Shown here in pieces: positions 20,124 through 30,648 of a stretch of 64,000 bases of DNA. The translations under genes were made by a program, and so were the position numbers. Origin of the DNA: Guyanagaster necrorhizus (lineage: Eukaryota; Basidiomycota; Agaricomycetes; Agaricales; Physalacriaceae). Below the pieces are notes generated by a model. That model was given only the letters and a program-made list of their open reading frames with translations, had not been told where the DNA came from and did no database searches. Numbering within the stretch: position 1 is the stretch's first letter; every line of letters begins with the position of its first letter. The stretch is taken from positions 68,762-132,761 of the forward strand of contig NW_025064911.1 of assembly GCF_019112545.1 (NCBI RefSeq). Reading direction: 5' to 3'.

Positions 20124-20938
20124 ACGTTTCTACACATGGAAACCAAAATGTCGCTATCCTGATTGTAGTTTTTATATGTACAGTAGGCTTGGTATGTATG
20201 TTTTCTCAGGCTCAGTTTCTGCTGGTTTGGAAATGTAAAACAATTTTTGAAGGTCTTTTGTCGAGGATTCGCGTTAATCACAAGTTCGTGGTATCTTAAC
20301 TTCATCCTTCGCTTTTTCTTGCTGCTTGAAGGTCGCTCCTGGTACAGGAATACATATGATCCTTGTAACGATTTTTTGTGGCAAAGGATACGGCCCGAGA
20401 GCTGCCTTTTTTATTACTGAGTCTAAGCTACTGCTTGTTAGTTCCATCAAGCCAGAAGTTTGTCTTTAGGTAGTAAGATGTCTGGGAACTCCTGAACCGT
20501 GAGTACGTGCCATGTGCTGCGCCAAGCTTTATCTGCACTACCAATTCTCTCCCTCTCTCGTTTTACGTTTGGTGTCTTCTTAACCTGAAAGAATTCCTGA
20601 CATCGCTATGGCTAGCAGTGATGTCGACAGTTGCTGCGGTCTCCCTGACTGTGGTGTCCGCAGGAGCGAGGACTCTTGCCGCCACAGTGACTTTCGTGCA
20701 GCGGCCCCGACCCCGAGTATAGAAGAAGCCGATCAGCCATGCCCTTGTTGTTCCGGTGGCGACAGTCTTGAAATTGATGATAAGCCGGCAGTCCAAAGCA
20801 GAGTCGATTGCGCTGCAAACGCGGCCGAGTCGAAGCAGCAAGTTTTCATTCGTGAGGTTCGATAGATGTGAAGTGTGCTACTAATATTAGCGATGTATAC
20901 CAGAGTGGACATAAATCTTGTGAATTTTGATCAATCAA
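20124..20938. other. Sequence between GFO/IDH fragment and F-box pseudogene
   Basis: No family recognised. An 85-codon ATG frame at 20608-20865 with a CPCCSG motif, and the frames opposite it, have no supporting splice structure or motif and may be chance. Confidence 0.4.
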
Positions 20939-22201
20939 ATGTCAAACTCTAAGATGCCTCACATAAAACTTTTGTCCCCGGTATTTATAAAGAGAGGGAC
21001 CTCAAAGCCCCTGCCCGGAACTTTGTCCATGACCACCATGATTACCTTACAACCTACCCTACAACGTGCAGTTCCGACACCTAGATTACTGCCGGAACTC
21101 ATGGATGGAATAGTTGATGCTCTTTCTGATGGTGTTCCCTCTCTCACAGCTTGCACATTATCCTCTCGCCAACTTGTCGACCGCAGCCGCTATCACCTAT
21201 TCCGTGCCATACACTTCGATTTCATCCCACATCGGTCGCTCAATCGCTGCGAAAATTTCTCAGAAAAGTGCCAAAATGCGGCGCCATTTGTAAGGAGTCT
21301 TACCTTAAGTGAAAATGCCCTCCAGGCCATTCCCCTCTCATACATGGGTCGCCTCTGAACCGCAGCTGCCTTTGCAATGATGAAGAACTTGATGTCCTTG
21401 CATCTTGTCAAGGTGGACCTAGTTGGCATTAATACCATCTGGCCGGAAGTTGAGGAATTGGAGATGAAGCATTGTTCTGTGACGAACCTTGGCACCTTCC
21501 TCGGTGGGTTCCACAAATTAAACAAGCTAGCACTATGCGACGTATACATTTTTGAAGAGACATCCTCATCATCTGAAGTTTCTCTTGAGCTTGAAGAATT
21601 AGTGATTACCCCAGCCAATACCCAATTGGACATGAATACGATCAATTGCCTCCTCCTGCTCCTCTCCATGTCATCTCGTATTCGACGGCTTACCTATCCA
21701 ATTTACCATCCGGAGCAGAACATCCCACAATACAATGCGATTCCTTATACGCACCTGGATGAGTTATTTCTAGTGGGAGTCTCCGAGCTAAAGATACCCG
21801 TTCCGGATATCCAAAACGTTACCAGGCTTCATTTGCTTGTGATCACACCCTGGCACTGGAATGTGGCAGATGGATGCAAAAACTATGATGAGCTAACAGA
21901 TTGACTCATACACCTGCTACACAAAGCCCAAGGGGGGTGCTTAAAGGAGGTCCAATTGGAGTATGGCCTGATTGGCATATCTGGGAGTCTGGACAAGTGG
22001 GCAGAGCTTGATGCAGTTCTATCAAAGATGGAATTGAGCAAGGTTGAGCTCGTGTTTAGTGTAACCCCAGAAGAGTGGGATAGAGAAGGAGAAGAGAAAG
22101 CTGAGTGGAAGCTGGAGGGATTGATGTTCAAATCTGCTGCATTCTTTGAACAAGTTAAAAGGCACAGGTTGTTGACAGTCTCCAGAAGATATCTGAGTTA
22201 A
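20939..22201 (+). pseudogene. F-box/LRR-type protein interrupted by two TGA codons
   Basis: One continuous frame of about 420 codons reads an F-box (LPELMDGIVDALSDGVPS, LTACTLSSRQLVDRSRYHLF) and then the degenerate leucine-rich repeat tail usual in agaric F-box proteins, ending at 22201. It is broken only by TGA at 21356-21358 and TGA at 21902-21904, with the same frame continuing open on both sides and no indel. CGA (Arg) fits both places, so each can be one C-to-T change. Starts are possible at ATG 20939 or 21029; the second lies 24 codons before the F-box and is more usual. A working protein would be a substrate receptor of an SCF ubiquitin ligase. Confidence 0.75.
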
Positions 22202-22570
22202 GTTTGTATGTTTGCTACTATCTATCTAGACACTGTTATTGCATTTTGGACATTGAATCAGTATACAGGATACAAATAATACAACTTGTGTTTTTCATTA
22301 TCATGAATCAGAACATATATATCAGTGAATATGCTGAAAGGTTATGAGTCACAGCTGCAGGTTTCAACTGCCTTTCATGATCTAGGATTGCAACAAGACT
22401 GAACCAACAGCAAACACCTAGCAGTCCTTGTCTTCGATTTGATGAAAACACATCACCATTTGAAGGCATCGAAATTTGTGTTTGCTGCAACCTGTGGCAC
22501 TCCAAGTGAATTGGTTGAAGCCATGATGGGAAGGCCAGTGGGAGCTGATTCAGCTGTTCCTGTAAACAAA
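22202..22570. other. AT-rich spacer, nothing supported
   Basis: Low-CpG sequence between the F-box pseudogene and the protease fragment. A short frame beginning at 22439 on the plus strand (continuing past 22570) shows no family motif. Confidence 0.4.
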
Positions 22571-22574
22571 ATCA

Positions 22575-23045
22575 ATCTGGCTGCCACTGATGGGCAGTCA
22601 ATGTCTGGATTATTGTACCATATAGATTACCGCTGGCAGAAGCCGCATTTACAGCCTCGATAAGCTTGTTCAAAGCATTGCTCGGTACTGTGGAGAGTAG
22701 TCCTATCCGGGGGAAGTCCACAGAGGGGTAGGACAGATTGCCATAATAAAACGAGGACAAGGCACTACAGCCGGTGTGTACATTAAACTGGGATCAATAA
22801 CCAACGCTGGCGGAAGACAAGCCTCTTCAAAAATGGATCTCCAAGACACCAGCTGTAGAGATAGCTTTCACTGAGGACAGGCATGTCAGTGACGGCAATG
22901 TTCGCATTACAGATGTCCATAGTATTAGGATATGCTTGGACAATAAAGTCTCGCGGATCAATAGGGGATATCTTTCCTCCGATCTGGAATGCGAGCGTGT
23001 GGGGAGTGGAGCAACAGAACTCTGTCTCACCCAGCCGGGAGTAGA
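22575..23045 (-). pseudogene. Pepsin-type (A1) aspartic protease, C-terminal fragment
   Basis: On the minus strand the frame reads TLAFQIGGKISPIDPRDFIV, YSWCLGDPFLK, then after a gap FYYGNLSYPSVDFPRIGLLS and TVPSNALNKLIEAVNAA. These are the final strands of basidiomycete A1 acid proteases (F-x-I-GG-x-x-x-x-x-DPRDF; WSLGDPFLK; YGNLTxPSVDPPRIG). Neither catalytic Asp motif (DTGS, DSGT) is present, and only about 110 of roughly 400 residues remain. The junction after GDPFLK looks like an intron, but the GT donor is not intact. The fragment stops abruptly where the plus-strand GFO/IDH fragment begins, marking a rearrangement breakpoint near 23045. Confidence 0.65.
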
Positions 23046-23450
23046 TTGCATTGTGTAATGTTCAACGGTTCTGAGGGTCGCCTCGAATCTGATGTCGTCG
23101 AATCGGATTACCGCTCCCCCAATGATGGAGAGGGCTTAGGTAGACTTATTCATGGTACCAACTCACTCCCTCATGCGGGGGGTACGACGGTCACCCTCCA
23201 GTGACTGTGGGAGAAGCCTCAGCAACTTCCTGTAAAGGTTGATCACTCGGCACACGGCAGAGGTGACATTCGTATGCTCAGCGTGTTATTCGGAGCAAAG
23301 CCGGGTCAAGAAGTGGATACAGGCGATGCATCTAAGCAGTCGGCCAACGAGAGGGATGGCGCCATGGCACTTGCGGTAGGAGTGTGTGCTAATGAAAGCT
23401 TCAAGACGGGAAAATTTGTTGATGTGGCGAGCCTGAATCTTCCATTGTAA
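23046..23450 (+). pseudogene. GFO/IDH oxidoreductase, C-terminal fragment
   Basis: The frame containing MFNGSEGRLESDVVESDYR continues to TVTLQ, a TGA at 23202-23204, then LWEKPQQLPVKVDHSAHG, MLSVLFGAKPG, RDGAMALAVGVCANESFKTG and KFVDVASLNLPL, with TAA at 23448-23450. This is the C-terminal domain missing from the copy at 18937-20123. Both fragments carry the MFNGSEGRLE block, at 20070-20107 and 23058-23095, differing at a few bases. They therefore overlap by about 50 bp and cannot be one gene simply split in two. The TGA fits CGA to TGA. Confidence 0.65.
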
Positions 23451-24200
23451 TTTATCGTGTATGAATATGCGAATTTTTCTTAGACTTTTACATGTAACAG
23501 CGGATGACAAATTGGTTTGACAGGTCGCCGCTGTGCCATACTAATCAGCAATCCTTGGGTCGCCTACTGCTTTGGCCTTCCTTTGTCCAGCTTCAGGTAC
23601 TATCCACGCGGGCGTGACACCATCGAGGGTGAATTCCTGAAATAGTAATAACGTCACGTTTGATATCACTGATCGGAAGCAGATACCGGGCTCCTTGCTT
23701 TGTTCGCCACTGTGGCTTCGACCTAAGCCTGAAATTCGTCCATGGGCGCCGGGCGGATGTTGGTATATTGACTTTGGCTGCTGTTCTGACTTTGACCCTG
23801 GCCGTAACAAAGAAAGCTCTGGAGCTCAAACTCGGCATTCTGCGGGAGCCCGCCCCACAAAACACAAAGGCTTTGACAGAGCAGGCCCGACCAAATTTGG
23901 ACGTTTCGCATCAACGAACAATGGGATGTTCACGCGTGGCAAACGAGTGGCGTTTTGAACTCCGCTGCATTTGTTCTCATTAATAGCTGATGGTGCACTT
24001 TTCGTGGGACTGTCGTTCCACCCAGCGCTACCTCTCTCTTCTGTGAACGCACCTTATCCTCGTTGCAGAAATTTTCAACGCTGGACGCTTCGCTCGTTTA
24101 TTTACTTGCTGGCAGCTAGTGTTGGCTTCTTCACGGGCTACTCAGCGTTTTCTGTTTTTACTAGACGCGTTCAACGTTCAATCTCTACGAAAAACGCACT
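23451..24200. other. Unassigned sequence
   Basis: Overlapping frames of 60-107 codons on both strands (23541-23985) show no domain I recognise and no clean intron set. The CT-rich sequence at 24000-24190 could be the promoter of the gene starting at 24201. Confidence 0.4.
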
Positions 24201-25595
24201 ATGAATTATTCGTATCCTGGACCTGTGTGTACATTCCACGTGTTATTTTGCTCACGTACTCATCATCTTGGCTCGTTGCAGCGTCACCCATGGACTGATC
24301 CTGTAGGGCGCCTCGAAGCCCTATGCATCTTGGAACTTCAGCAGCACATCGCTGGCCACTACATGGAAGCTAGAGAATACTGGAATGAGAACAGGAGGAA
24401 ATGTGGAGACGTTGTAGAATTTCCTGACAGCGTGAGTCCCTCGAGCCACAATGGATCCTACCGTTAACTGACGAACTATTAGGCTGCCTATGGTCCAAAT
24501 GAAGCACAGAGGGTGGGCGGATTCTTATCCCAATATAGCTTCATTTTACTGAACTTGTGCCTAGATAGTCGAATCGTTCTACGTCGATATAGGTCTCCTT
24601 CCCCGTCAGCGGTTACGACGCCCACCCTTGGCCAGAGTTCCCAAAGATCCTCTCAACGAGAGCCCTGTTACAGCGCTACACACGCTTTCTTCTTCCTCCC
24701 TGCGTTCTTCAATATGGCGTAAATATCTTCCCAAAACCAAGTCTCCGAAAAAAATATGGTCTCAAGTCTGTCATCGGTCAATATCGATGCCGATGATCAG
24801 GAAATTGACCAGCTGTTCTTCACTGGTGTCATTTTTCACTGACCTTAATCGTAAATCTGGAGTGGATCTTGATACGGCGACGGTGCGTTGTCCCCATGTA
24901 TTGTTCGCGACGATGTTCAACTGATCTTTTGATTTTAGATTTCTTCCGTGTCCCACAACGGTATCAACAAGAGTGTTCCAAAAAGGCCCAAACGCGGTCG
25001 CGCTCTGAGCGCCCCCGACCGGATGATCACGATATTCGAGCCGTCGTCTGAACCTATTCGCAGTATCGACTCTGTACTCGCATCACCTGCGTTTACTTCC
25101 TCCCCTGCCTCCTCTACGGAATCTCCCCGCAATAGGTCTCCACAGTTTCTACCCCGCCGTCGTAATACTGTGAACGACGCGGATACAACTGTTGCTCGTG
25201 CCCGTCTCGCAGAGAATAGGCCTACGCCGCGCACTCCCGCACGCCGCCGTGACGTCGTGCCACCGAGAACGCTCACTGACGAAAAGCGGAAGCAACGGCA
25301 CGAACTACCTTTTTTTACTGAGGAACAAGAGGCGGCTTTGCGCGATTGGAAAGAAACGGTTGCTCTGTGGGATCGTCGTCGCAAGGCCATCGCGAAAGCG
25401 GACGCAGAGCTGTACTGGTATCACTTCGTTTGGTTCGTCATCGTGTTGAACTGGTCAATCATATCTGTCTCCGTCGTTATTCTCTTTCAATTCGTATTCA
25501 GGTTTGGACGTCGGCAGCTACTATCTTCCTCCTTTCTCCTCTCACTGTTTTGTTTCATTGCTCTCTCATTGTTCTGTCCAAAACATTTTTACTAG
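24201..25595 (+). CDS. Hypothetical multi-exon protein with basic Ser/Pro/Arg region and a C-terminal membrane helix
   Basis: Not recognised. Well-formed exons are 24201-24224 (MNYSYPGP), 24282-24431 (RHPWTDPVGRLEALC, QQHIAGHYMEAREYWNENRR) and from 24483 (AAYGPNEAQRVGGF), all phase 0 with GT-AG ends. Middle exons between 24550 and 24880 are ambiguous because two frames look coding there (GYDAHPWPEFPKIL against LTSCSSLVSFFTDL). The last exon from 24939, after a TTTTAG acceptor, reads SVSHNGINKSVPKRPKRGR, a Ser/Pro/Arg-rich segment, the acidic-basic helix FFTEEQEAALRDWKETVALW, and a hydrophobic helix FVWFVIVLNWSIISVSVVIL near the end. It may be one gene or two neighbours, as the exon chain in the middle is unproven. 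The C-terminal 30 codons may be intron or UTR. Confidence 0.4.
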
Positions 25596-25911
25596 AGCAT
25601 CCATTTTATCAACAGGGGTGTATATCGCTCCACCCCGAATGCATCCAACTCGTTCATCGTGCTTCGCATTATTAATCCGTCCACAGGTTGTTTACCGTCA
25701 ATTCCTTCCACTGCATTACCTAACCATACACAACACACAATCTTTCGGTATTGTATCATTAGATTTTTCCGTACCCAAATCCTCTGTATCTGTATAGTAT
25801 CTACTAGACAGGACTCAAAAAATGGAGTTGGTTTGTTACTTGGTCCGGAATAATTAAATAAATAATTATTCTACCACCATCGCGGTCAAGCCATATTTCA
25901 ATCAATGACCA

Positions 25912-26782
25912 ATGTCGGAGCCTGGTCCGTCCGCATCGACAACCAATGCCAGTCGTGGTAGAGGCCGAGGAAAATCTAGGGGTGGCTTAGGAAAATACCT
26001 ACGTGCTCGTGGTCGAGGGCGTGGATATGGTCGACCAGCGGAATCCCACCAACGGCTGGTCCTAGAGGGCGAGGCAGCAGTCGAGGAAGACGATGAAGAA
26101 AAGGCCGAGAGGGAGCGCAAGTTCTCCAAGCGGCATCTGGGCACCAATGCAGACAGATACGCTGAGCCAGACCCAGAGCTCGATTCCGATGGTGCGTCGC
26201 TTTCGTGCATATCACTGATTCGCGTCCTGATTTTCGCTAGGCGAACCAATAATCGAACCAGAAGTGGACCTGTCATCGTTCCTGCAGCGACAAAAGTTGT
26301 CCGACAACCCGGGGTCGTCACTGCAAGCGATACCACCCGATAACAACGATGACATAGATCATTCCCTAGCGCATATATCCTCTCGTGGTATAGGGTCAGA
26401 GGCACCGTCGCGCAAAGGAAATGTCGAGCAGATTGTATGGGACGACGAGCTTGATGAATTGTCAAGGGAAAAGGCAGTAGCTGACGCCAATCGAGGTTCG
26501 GTTTTCCTTTATAATAACGATACTGTACATTCATTCAGCCTTATTTAGACCTCAAATTTCGTTTTCGTGCCAAATCCGAACGACTGCGAAAGAATCCCAT
26601 TGCTTCTACTACTCGAGAACGAAAACAAGGCGAGTCAGAGAATTTTGTGTGGTCGGCTGCGGGACTGAGTTTTTGCAGAGGCTTCCTATGTTAGTGCCCC
26701 GGCGTTACCGCTCCCCGAAGGCGCTGCGCCTAAAAATCCCAAGGCGGATATGGAGGATTTTCTTGACGAACTTTTAGGCTGA
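25912..26782 (+). CDS. Conserved RG-rich acidic-tail protein of unknown function, with a GC-AG intron
   Basis: Four exons (25912-26191, 26241-26495, 26549-26629, 26679-26782), each join at phase 1, give 239 residues. The N-terminus is Arg/Gly-rich (SRGRGRGKSRGGLGKYLR, RGRGRGYGRP), a pattern typical of RNA-binding, methylated RGG proteins. The middle has a charged helix (EEDDEEKAERERKFSKRHLG) and DLSSFLQRQKLSDNPG. A later basic segment reads LKFRFRAKSERLRKNP, and the end MEDFLDELLG resembles short acidic C-terminal motifs. The first two introns are GT-AG. The third (26630-26678) begins GCGAGT and ends TTGCAG, a GC-AG intron; reading through it would end the protein early at a TAG with an unlikely sequence. 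A decayed copy with all introns lies at 28966-29649. I do not recognise the family; a nuclear or RNA-related role is only a guess from the RG region. Confidence 0.75.
26630..26678 (+). other. GC-AG intron
   Basis: The donor reads CAAG|GCGAGT and the acceptor TTTTTGCAG|AG. Splicing joins KQ to EASYVSAPALPLP in frame. The duplicated copy keeps a GC donor (CAAG|GCGAAT), so the GC dinucleotide predates the duplication and is not a fresh mutation. Confidence 0.75.
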
Positions 26783-27428
26783 CTGTTGCCCATCGAGCGA
26801 GAGAGTGAGCACTGACGTCACAGAGCTACATACTTTCATGTGATTCACCGACGCAACGATTCAGTTTGAGTCGAAAGCTCTGTTATCTGCCTTCAACCCC
26901 TCTTCCAGTTCCTATTCCCAGAGAGTCCCAAGAAGCTATAAGGCCATCGACCACTTTTTGCCAACTCAATTGTTGATTCCACTCATCGTTGGCTCGGCCT
27001 GAGGGTTTTCGGGAACATTCCTGCGCACCTAGGTAAGTGAACCCGCCCTTCTTTCCTCCTATCAGCGCGCCTAAATGACATCAGCATATGGTCCATTCGA
27101 ACTACTCTGAAGGGAGCTCAAGTATTGGTCATCCTCCGCGCCAGTTCAACGTATCTGCGATGGACTGTTGCTTCGTTATGAATCATGCACGTTCACGTTC
27201 TGAACCCAGTTCCGACTCCGACCCTTAGTTTTCGAGTTTTATTTCTGAATGTGTTCTTGTGTTCAAGTTCTATCCTTGTGATACAAGACAGTGGCACTTC
27301 TTCGTTGACTCTCCGGAATACTTACGACGACGGACCGTATGAGAAGAGCTTGCAATGGTCATGGGTACAACCTCGGAGAAACTTCACCCATATAAACAGC
27401 ACTACGTTCGACCTTCCCACGACCTCCC

Positions 27429-28472
27429 ATGTCTTTCCTACTCCTTCTCTCTCTTCCCCTGCTCTCCTTCGCAGTTCAAGTCAAAAACCTGGTTACCTTT
27501 GGGGACAGTTACACCGACATCACCACCATGGGCGATGGCGGGACAATGTGGCCCGTCTATGCAGCGGGGTACGCCAACCTCAGCCTGTACCCTTTTGCGC
27601 GCGCAGGGGCAACATGCTCCAACAAGATTACGCCCCGTCCCTTTCCGTCGATATTCGAGAGCCAGCTTCCGTTGTATTTCGCGGAAAAGCACAATGGCTC
27701 GATCACGCTGGGCCCGGAGGAGACGCTCTACACACAGTGGATAGGGACCAATGATGTGGGGGTGTATTCGTTGGTGACAGGGAGCAATAACGCGTCGATC
27801 GTAGACGTGGCGGGCTGTATGGTAGATTGGGTGCGGGTACTGTATGAGGACGGGGCGAGGATTTTTTTGCTTCAAAATGTAAGGACTACCACCACGATAA
27901 GAAAGAAGACGCAGCTGACGGCCCGGGGCGTAGATGGTCCCGCTGAATGAGACAATCCTGTACGCGCCATACTCGTACCCAAACTTTTACTTCAACGGGC
28001 CGCGGAACACGACAGAATGGAGCGTGTTTATCCGCGAGCTGGTGTTGAGTGGGAATGCGCTGTCGCGCGCGATGCTGCAGGCTTTGGTACCAGAAGTTCC
28101 GGGTGCCCATATCGGGATCTTCGACTCGCATGGGCTGTTTCAGGATATACATGATAACCCGGCAATGTATTTGAATGGAACGGCGCCACTGAATGTGACG
28201 GGTGCAGTGGTGTCGTGCGTGTATCCAGAAGAAGGCGAGACTGGTAGTGTCCAGTGCACGACGGTGTTCGGGACGGATCGGGATAGTTATCTCTGGTGGG
28301 TGCATTCCATTTTGTTTATTTCCGGTTGTGGTAGTGATCTTACTTTGACGTGGATGACCGATGTAGGTATGACGAGCTGCATCCAAGCGAGCAGGCGGAC
28401 CGAATCGTAGCGAAGCAGATTGCACAGGTTGCCAGAGGAGACGAGAATAAATGGACGACCTGGATTTCATGA
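27429..28472 (+). CDS. Secreted SGNH/GDSL carbohydrate esterase (CE16-type acetylesterase)
   Basis: Three exons (27429-27878, 27934-28295, 28367-28472) with GT-AG introns give 305 residues. A signal peptide MSFLLLLSLPLLSFA precedes block I, TFGDSYTD, with nucleophile Ser27. Block III reads IGTNDVG, and the last block YDELHPSEQADRI carries Asp273 and His276 of the triad. Several N-x-S/T sites fit a secreted glycoprotein. The size and FGDSYTD...GTND...DxxHP arrangement match fungal CE16 enzymes, which remove acetyl groups from xylo- and other oligosaccharides in plant cell-wall breakdown; a lipase-like GDSL role cannot be ruled out. The start is the ATG directly before the signal peptide; upstream frames have no such signal. 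No defect is seen. It lies between the RG-rich gene and that gene's decayed copy. Confidence 0.88.
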
Positions 28473-28965
28473 TCCTATGATGATAAAGATATGAGGCACG
28501 ATAGCGATACGATAACTGTAAGTATAGCAATGAAAAAAGAGAGAGATTTACGCAGAGGAGGCGTGAATATAGCTTGTAGAATCAAGGCAAGGATTGTCTA
28601 CGAGTCCCCCATTACAGTACCTCGTTGGTAGTCCATCAGTTAGTAGTATATCCAATTCTTATACTGAGAGCTACTAGTCATCCTTCCATTGGATTCATAC
28701 TTATTTATACATTCAGTGTTTAAAGAAAGTTGAAGAACAAAAATGGATCTGATCATCGCTTCAATTTTCTACAATCAGCATCATAATTCGGCTGAGAAAA
28801 AGGTAAATAGTGCTAGCGCACTGCAGAATAATTAATTATATAATTGTTTATAGTTGTCTTACACCGTTGCGGCCGTCCAAATATGTAGCTGGGTATCGTA
28901 CACTGTTCGCACCCCCAGATTGGCGACCCCGACTCATATTTGTTTGTGGTAGACCTCAAATCTAG
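28473..28965. other. 3' region of the esterase gene and spacer
   Basis: No gene. An AT-rich patch (AATAATTAATTATATAATTG near 28827) resembles the AATAATTAAATAAATAATTATT patch just before the intact RG-rich gene (25848-25870), suggesting that the duplicated segment includes upstream sequence. Confidence 0.45.
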
Positions 28966-29649
28966 TTGGTCCTAGAGGGCGAGGCACTGGGCGAAGAGAT
29001 GAAGAAGACAGGGCCGAGAAACTGCAAGTTAAGAGACATTTAGGAACCGATATCGTGAACCAGATCCAGAGTTCGGTGCGTCGCTTCTGTGCATATTAAT
29101 AATTCGCGTCCTCATTCTTATTAAGTGAACCAGCAGTGGAACTAGAACTGGACTTGTCAGCATTCTTTGAGAGACAATGGTTGTCCGACAACCCAGGGTC
29201 GTCATTGCAAACGGCACTGCTGGACGACGACGAGATGATTGGCTGGCGCATACATTCTCTCGTGGCATACATGTAGCATCAGAAGCATCGTCGTATAAAG
29301 GAAGGGTCAGGAGGATCGCGTGGAACGAAGAGCTTGAAGGGAAAAGGCAGTAGCTGACGCTAATCGAGGTCCAGTTTTCCTTCACTGTCGCTGTACACCT
29401 ATTCAGCCTTACTTAGACCTCAAATCTCGTTTTCGTGTGAAATCAGAATGACTGCGGAAGAAGCCCGTTGTCCCCAGTGCTCGATACAGAAAGCAAGGCG
29501 AATCAAGAATTTTGTATGGTCGGCTGCGGGACTAACTTTTTGTAGAGGCATCCTATAGTAATGCTCCAGCGTTGCCACTCCCTCAAGGCGCTGCGCCCAA
29601 AGACCCTAAGGCTGATATGGAGGATTCTCTTGATGACTTTTTAGGCTGA
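28966..29649 (+). pseudogene. Decayed duplicate of the RG-rich gene, introns retained
   Basis: DNA similarity to the gene at 25912-26782 runs from LVLEGEA in exon 1 (28970, matching 26058) to the stop (GACTTTTTAGGCTGA, ending 29649). The RG-rich 5' part is absent. All three introns are still there (GTGCGTCGCTT start, CCTTACTTAG acceptor, GCGAAT...TTTTTGTAG), so it arose by DNA duplication, not retrotransposition. Small indels and stops destroy the frame, for example in CKLRDI-stop near 29040. The C-terminal exon still reads SNAPALPLPQGAAPKDPKAD. Confidence 0.85.
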
Positions 29650-30648
29650 TTGTTGCTCGTTCGGGAGGGAGAAAGTGCGCTAGCACTACGGAGCTACTTT
29701 TGCGCGCCTTTCGCAAGTGGAATTTCAGAGGACCAACTTCCTCTTAGCAATCAAGACTCAGCGGGCCGAGTGGGAGGGTCGAAAGCCAGTGACAAGAAAC
29801 CGCCCTACATATGTCGCTACACACATCTTTCTCTTGTCACAGTACTCAACGTTATTACAGATGATGTAACTCATTCTATCCGCAGGGATTCTTAGTGTTG
29901 CCACTTACCTGTGTTTGGACTTCAATGCGCTCAGAACAGCAACAGATTACTGGAACCATATCGCTAGGTCCGAGAGGGATAATGGAGAAGTGCTGGCGGT
30001 AGTTGCAGATCTGGCTACAGACAAACGAAGAACTACGGTAATCCCGCCTTTATGGGCACGTGATCGCGGAGGATCCAGACTCTGCCAAATGCTACCAATG
30101 CATGTTGAGATGGAGTTCTTGGCTTGGCCATGGGTCCGCCTTGAGGCAATTTTTCCCTTTTATTGTTAGGCATGATGCTATCAGTTGCGTCGGCGACCAT
30201 CAGCCTAGTGGAATTCGCGCACGTTGCATCTACTGACCGCTCTCTGTAGGTTCCTTCCGGCAGGCTTGCACGTAGTCCTACTTGCTCCGATGGCAAATTC
30301 AAAGGTAGCAATCAAGATACCAATGTGTGCGAGTTTCCTGGATGCAACCGCTTGATGAGGATCCCCATATAGTCCCATATTTCTATACAGAGTGCCGTCG
30401 ATGGTGCGCAAAGTGCCCTTTTTGTTTTCAAGTGCCAACGGTCGACCTTTACGTGCCAATTTATGACCGTGTTCCTTTTCGAATAGGTCTTAAGCTCGCA
30501 CTGGAGCGGTTGGAACGGATGATTCGCAAATTTTCTTTACTAACTGAAGCGTTAGAGGTTCAAACGTGCAAACTCAGCATGAGAATCACGCTCCAATTAT
30601 CAAAGCTCCGTCTGCTTATAAGGTGCACGCCAATGAAGACGTACGATA
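29650..30648. other. Unassigned sequence
   Basis: Frames at 29915-30169 and 30327-30725 have no family motif. A CEFPGCNRLM piece near 30329 recalls a zinc-finger start but has no continuation. No gene is called. Confidence 0.4.

Noticed and set aside
20608..20865. 85-codon ATG frame with a CPCCSG motif
   Set aside because: It has no splice structure, family motif or conserved neighbour, and frames of similar length exist opposite it. It looks like chance.
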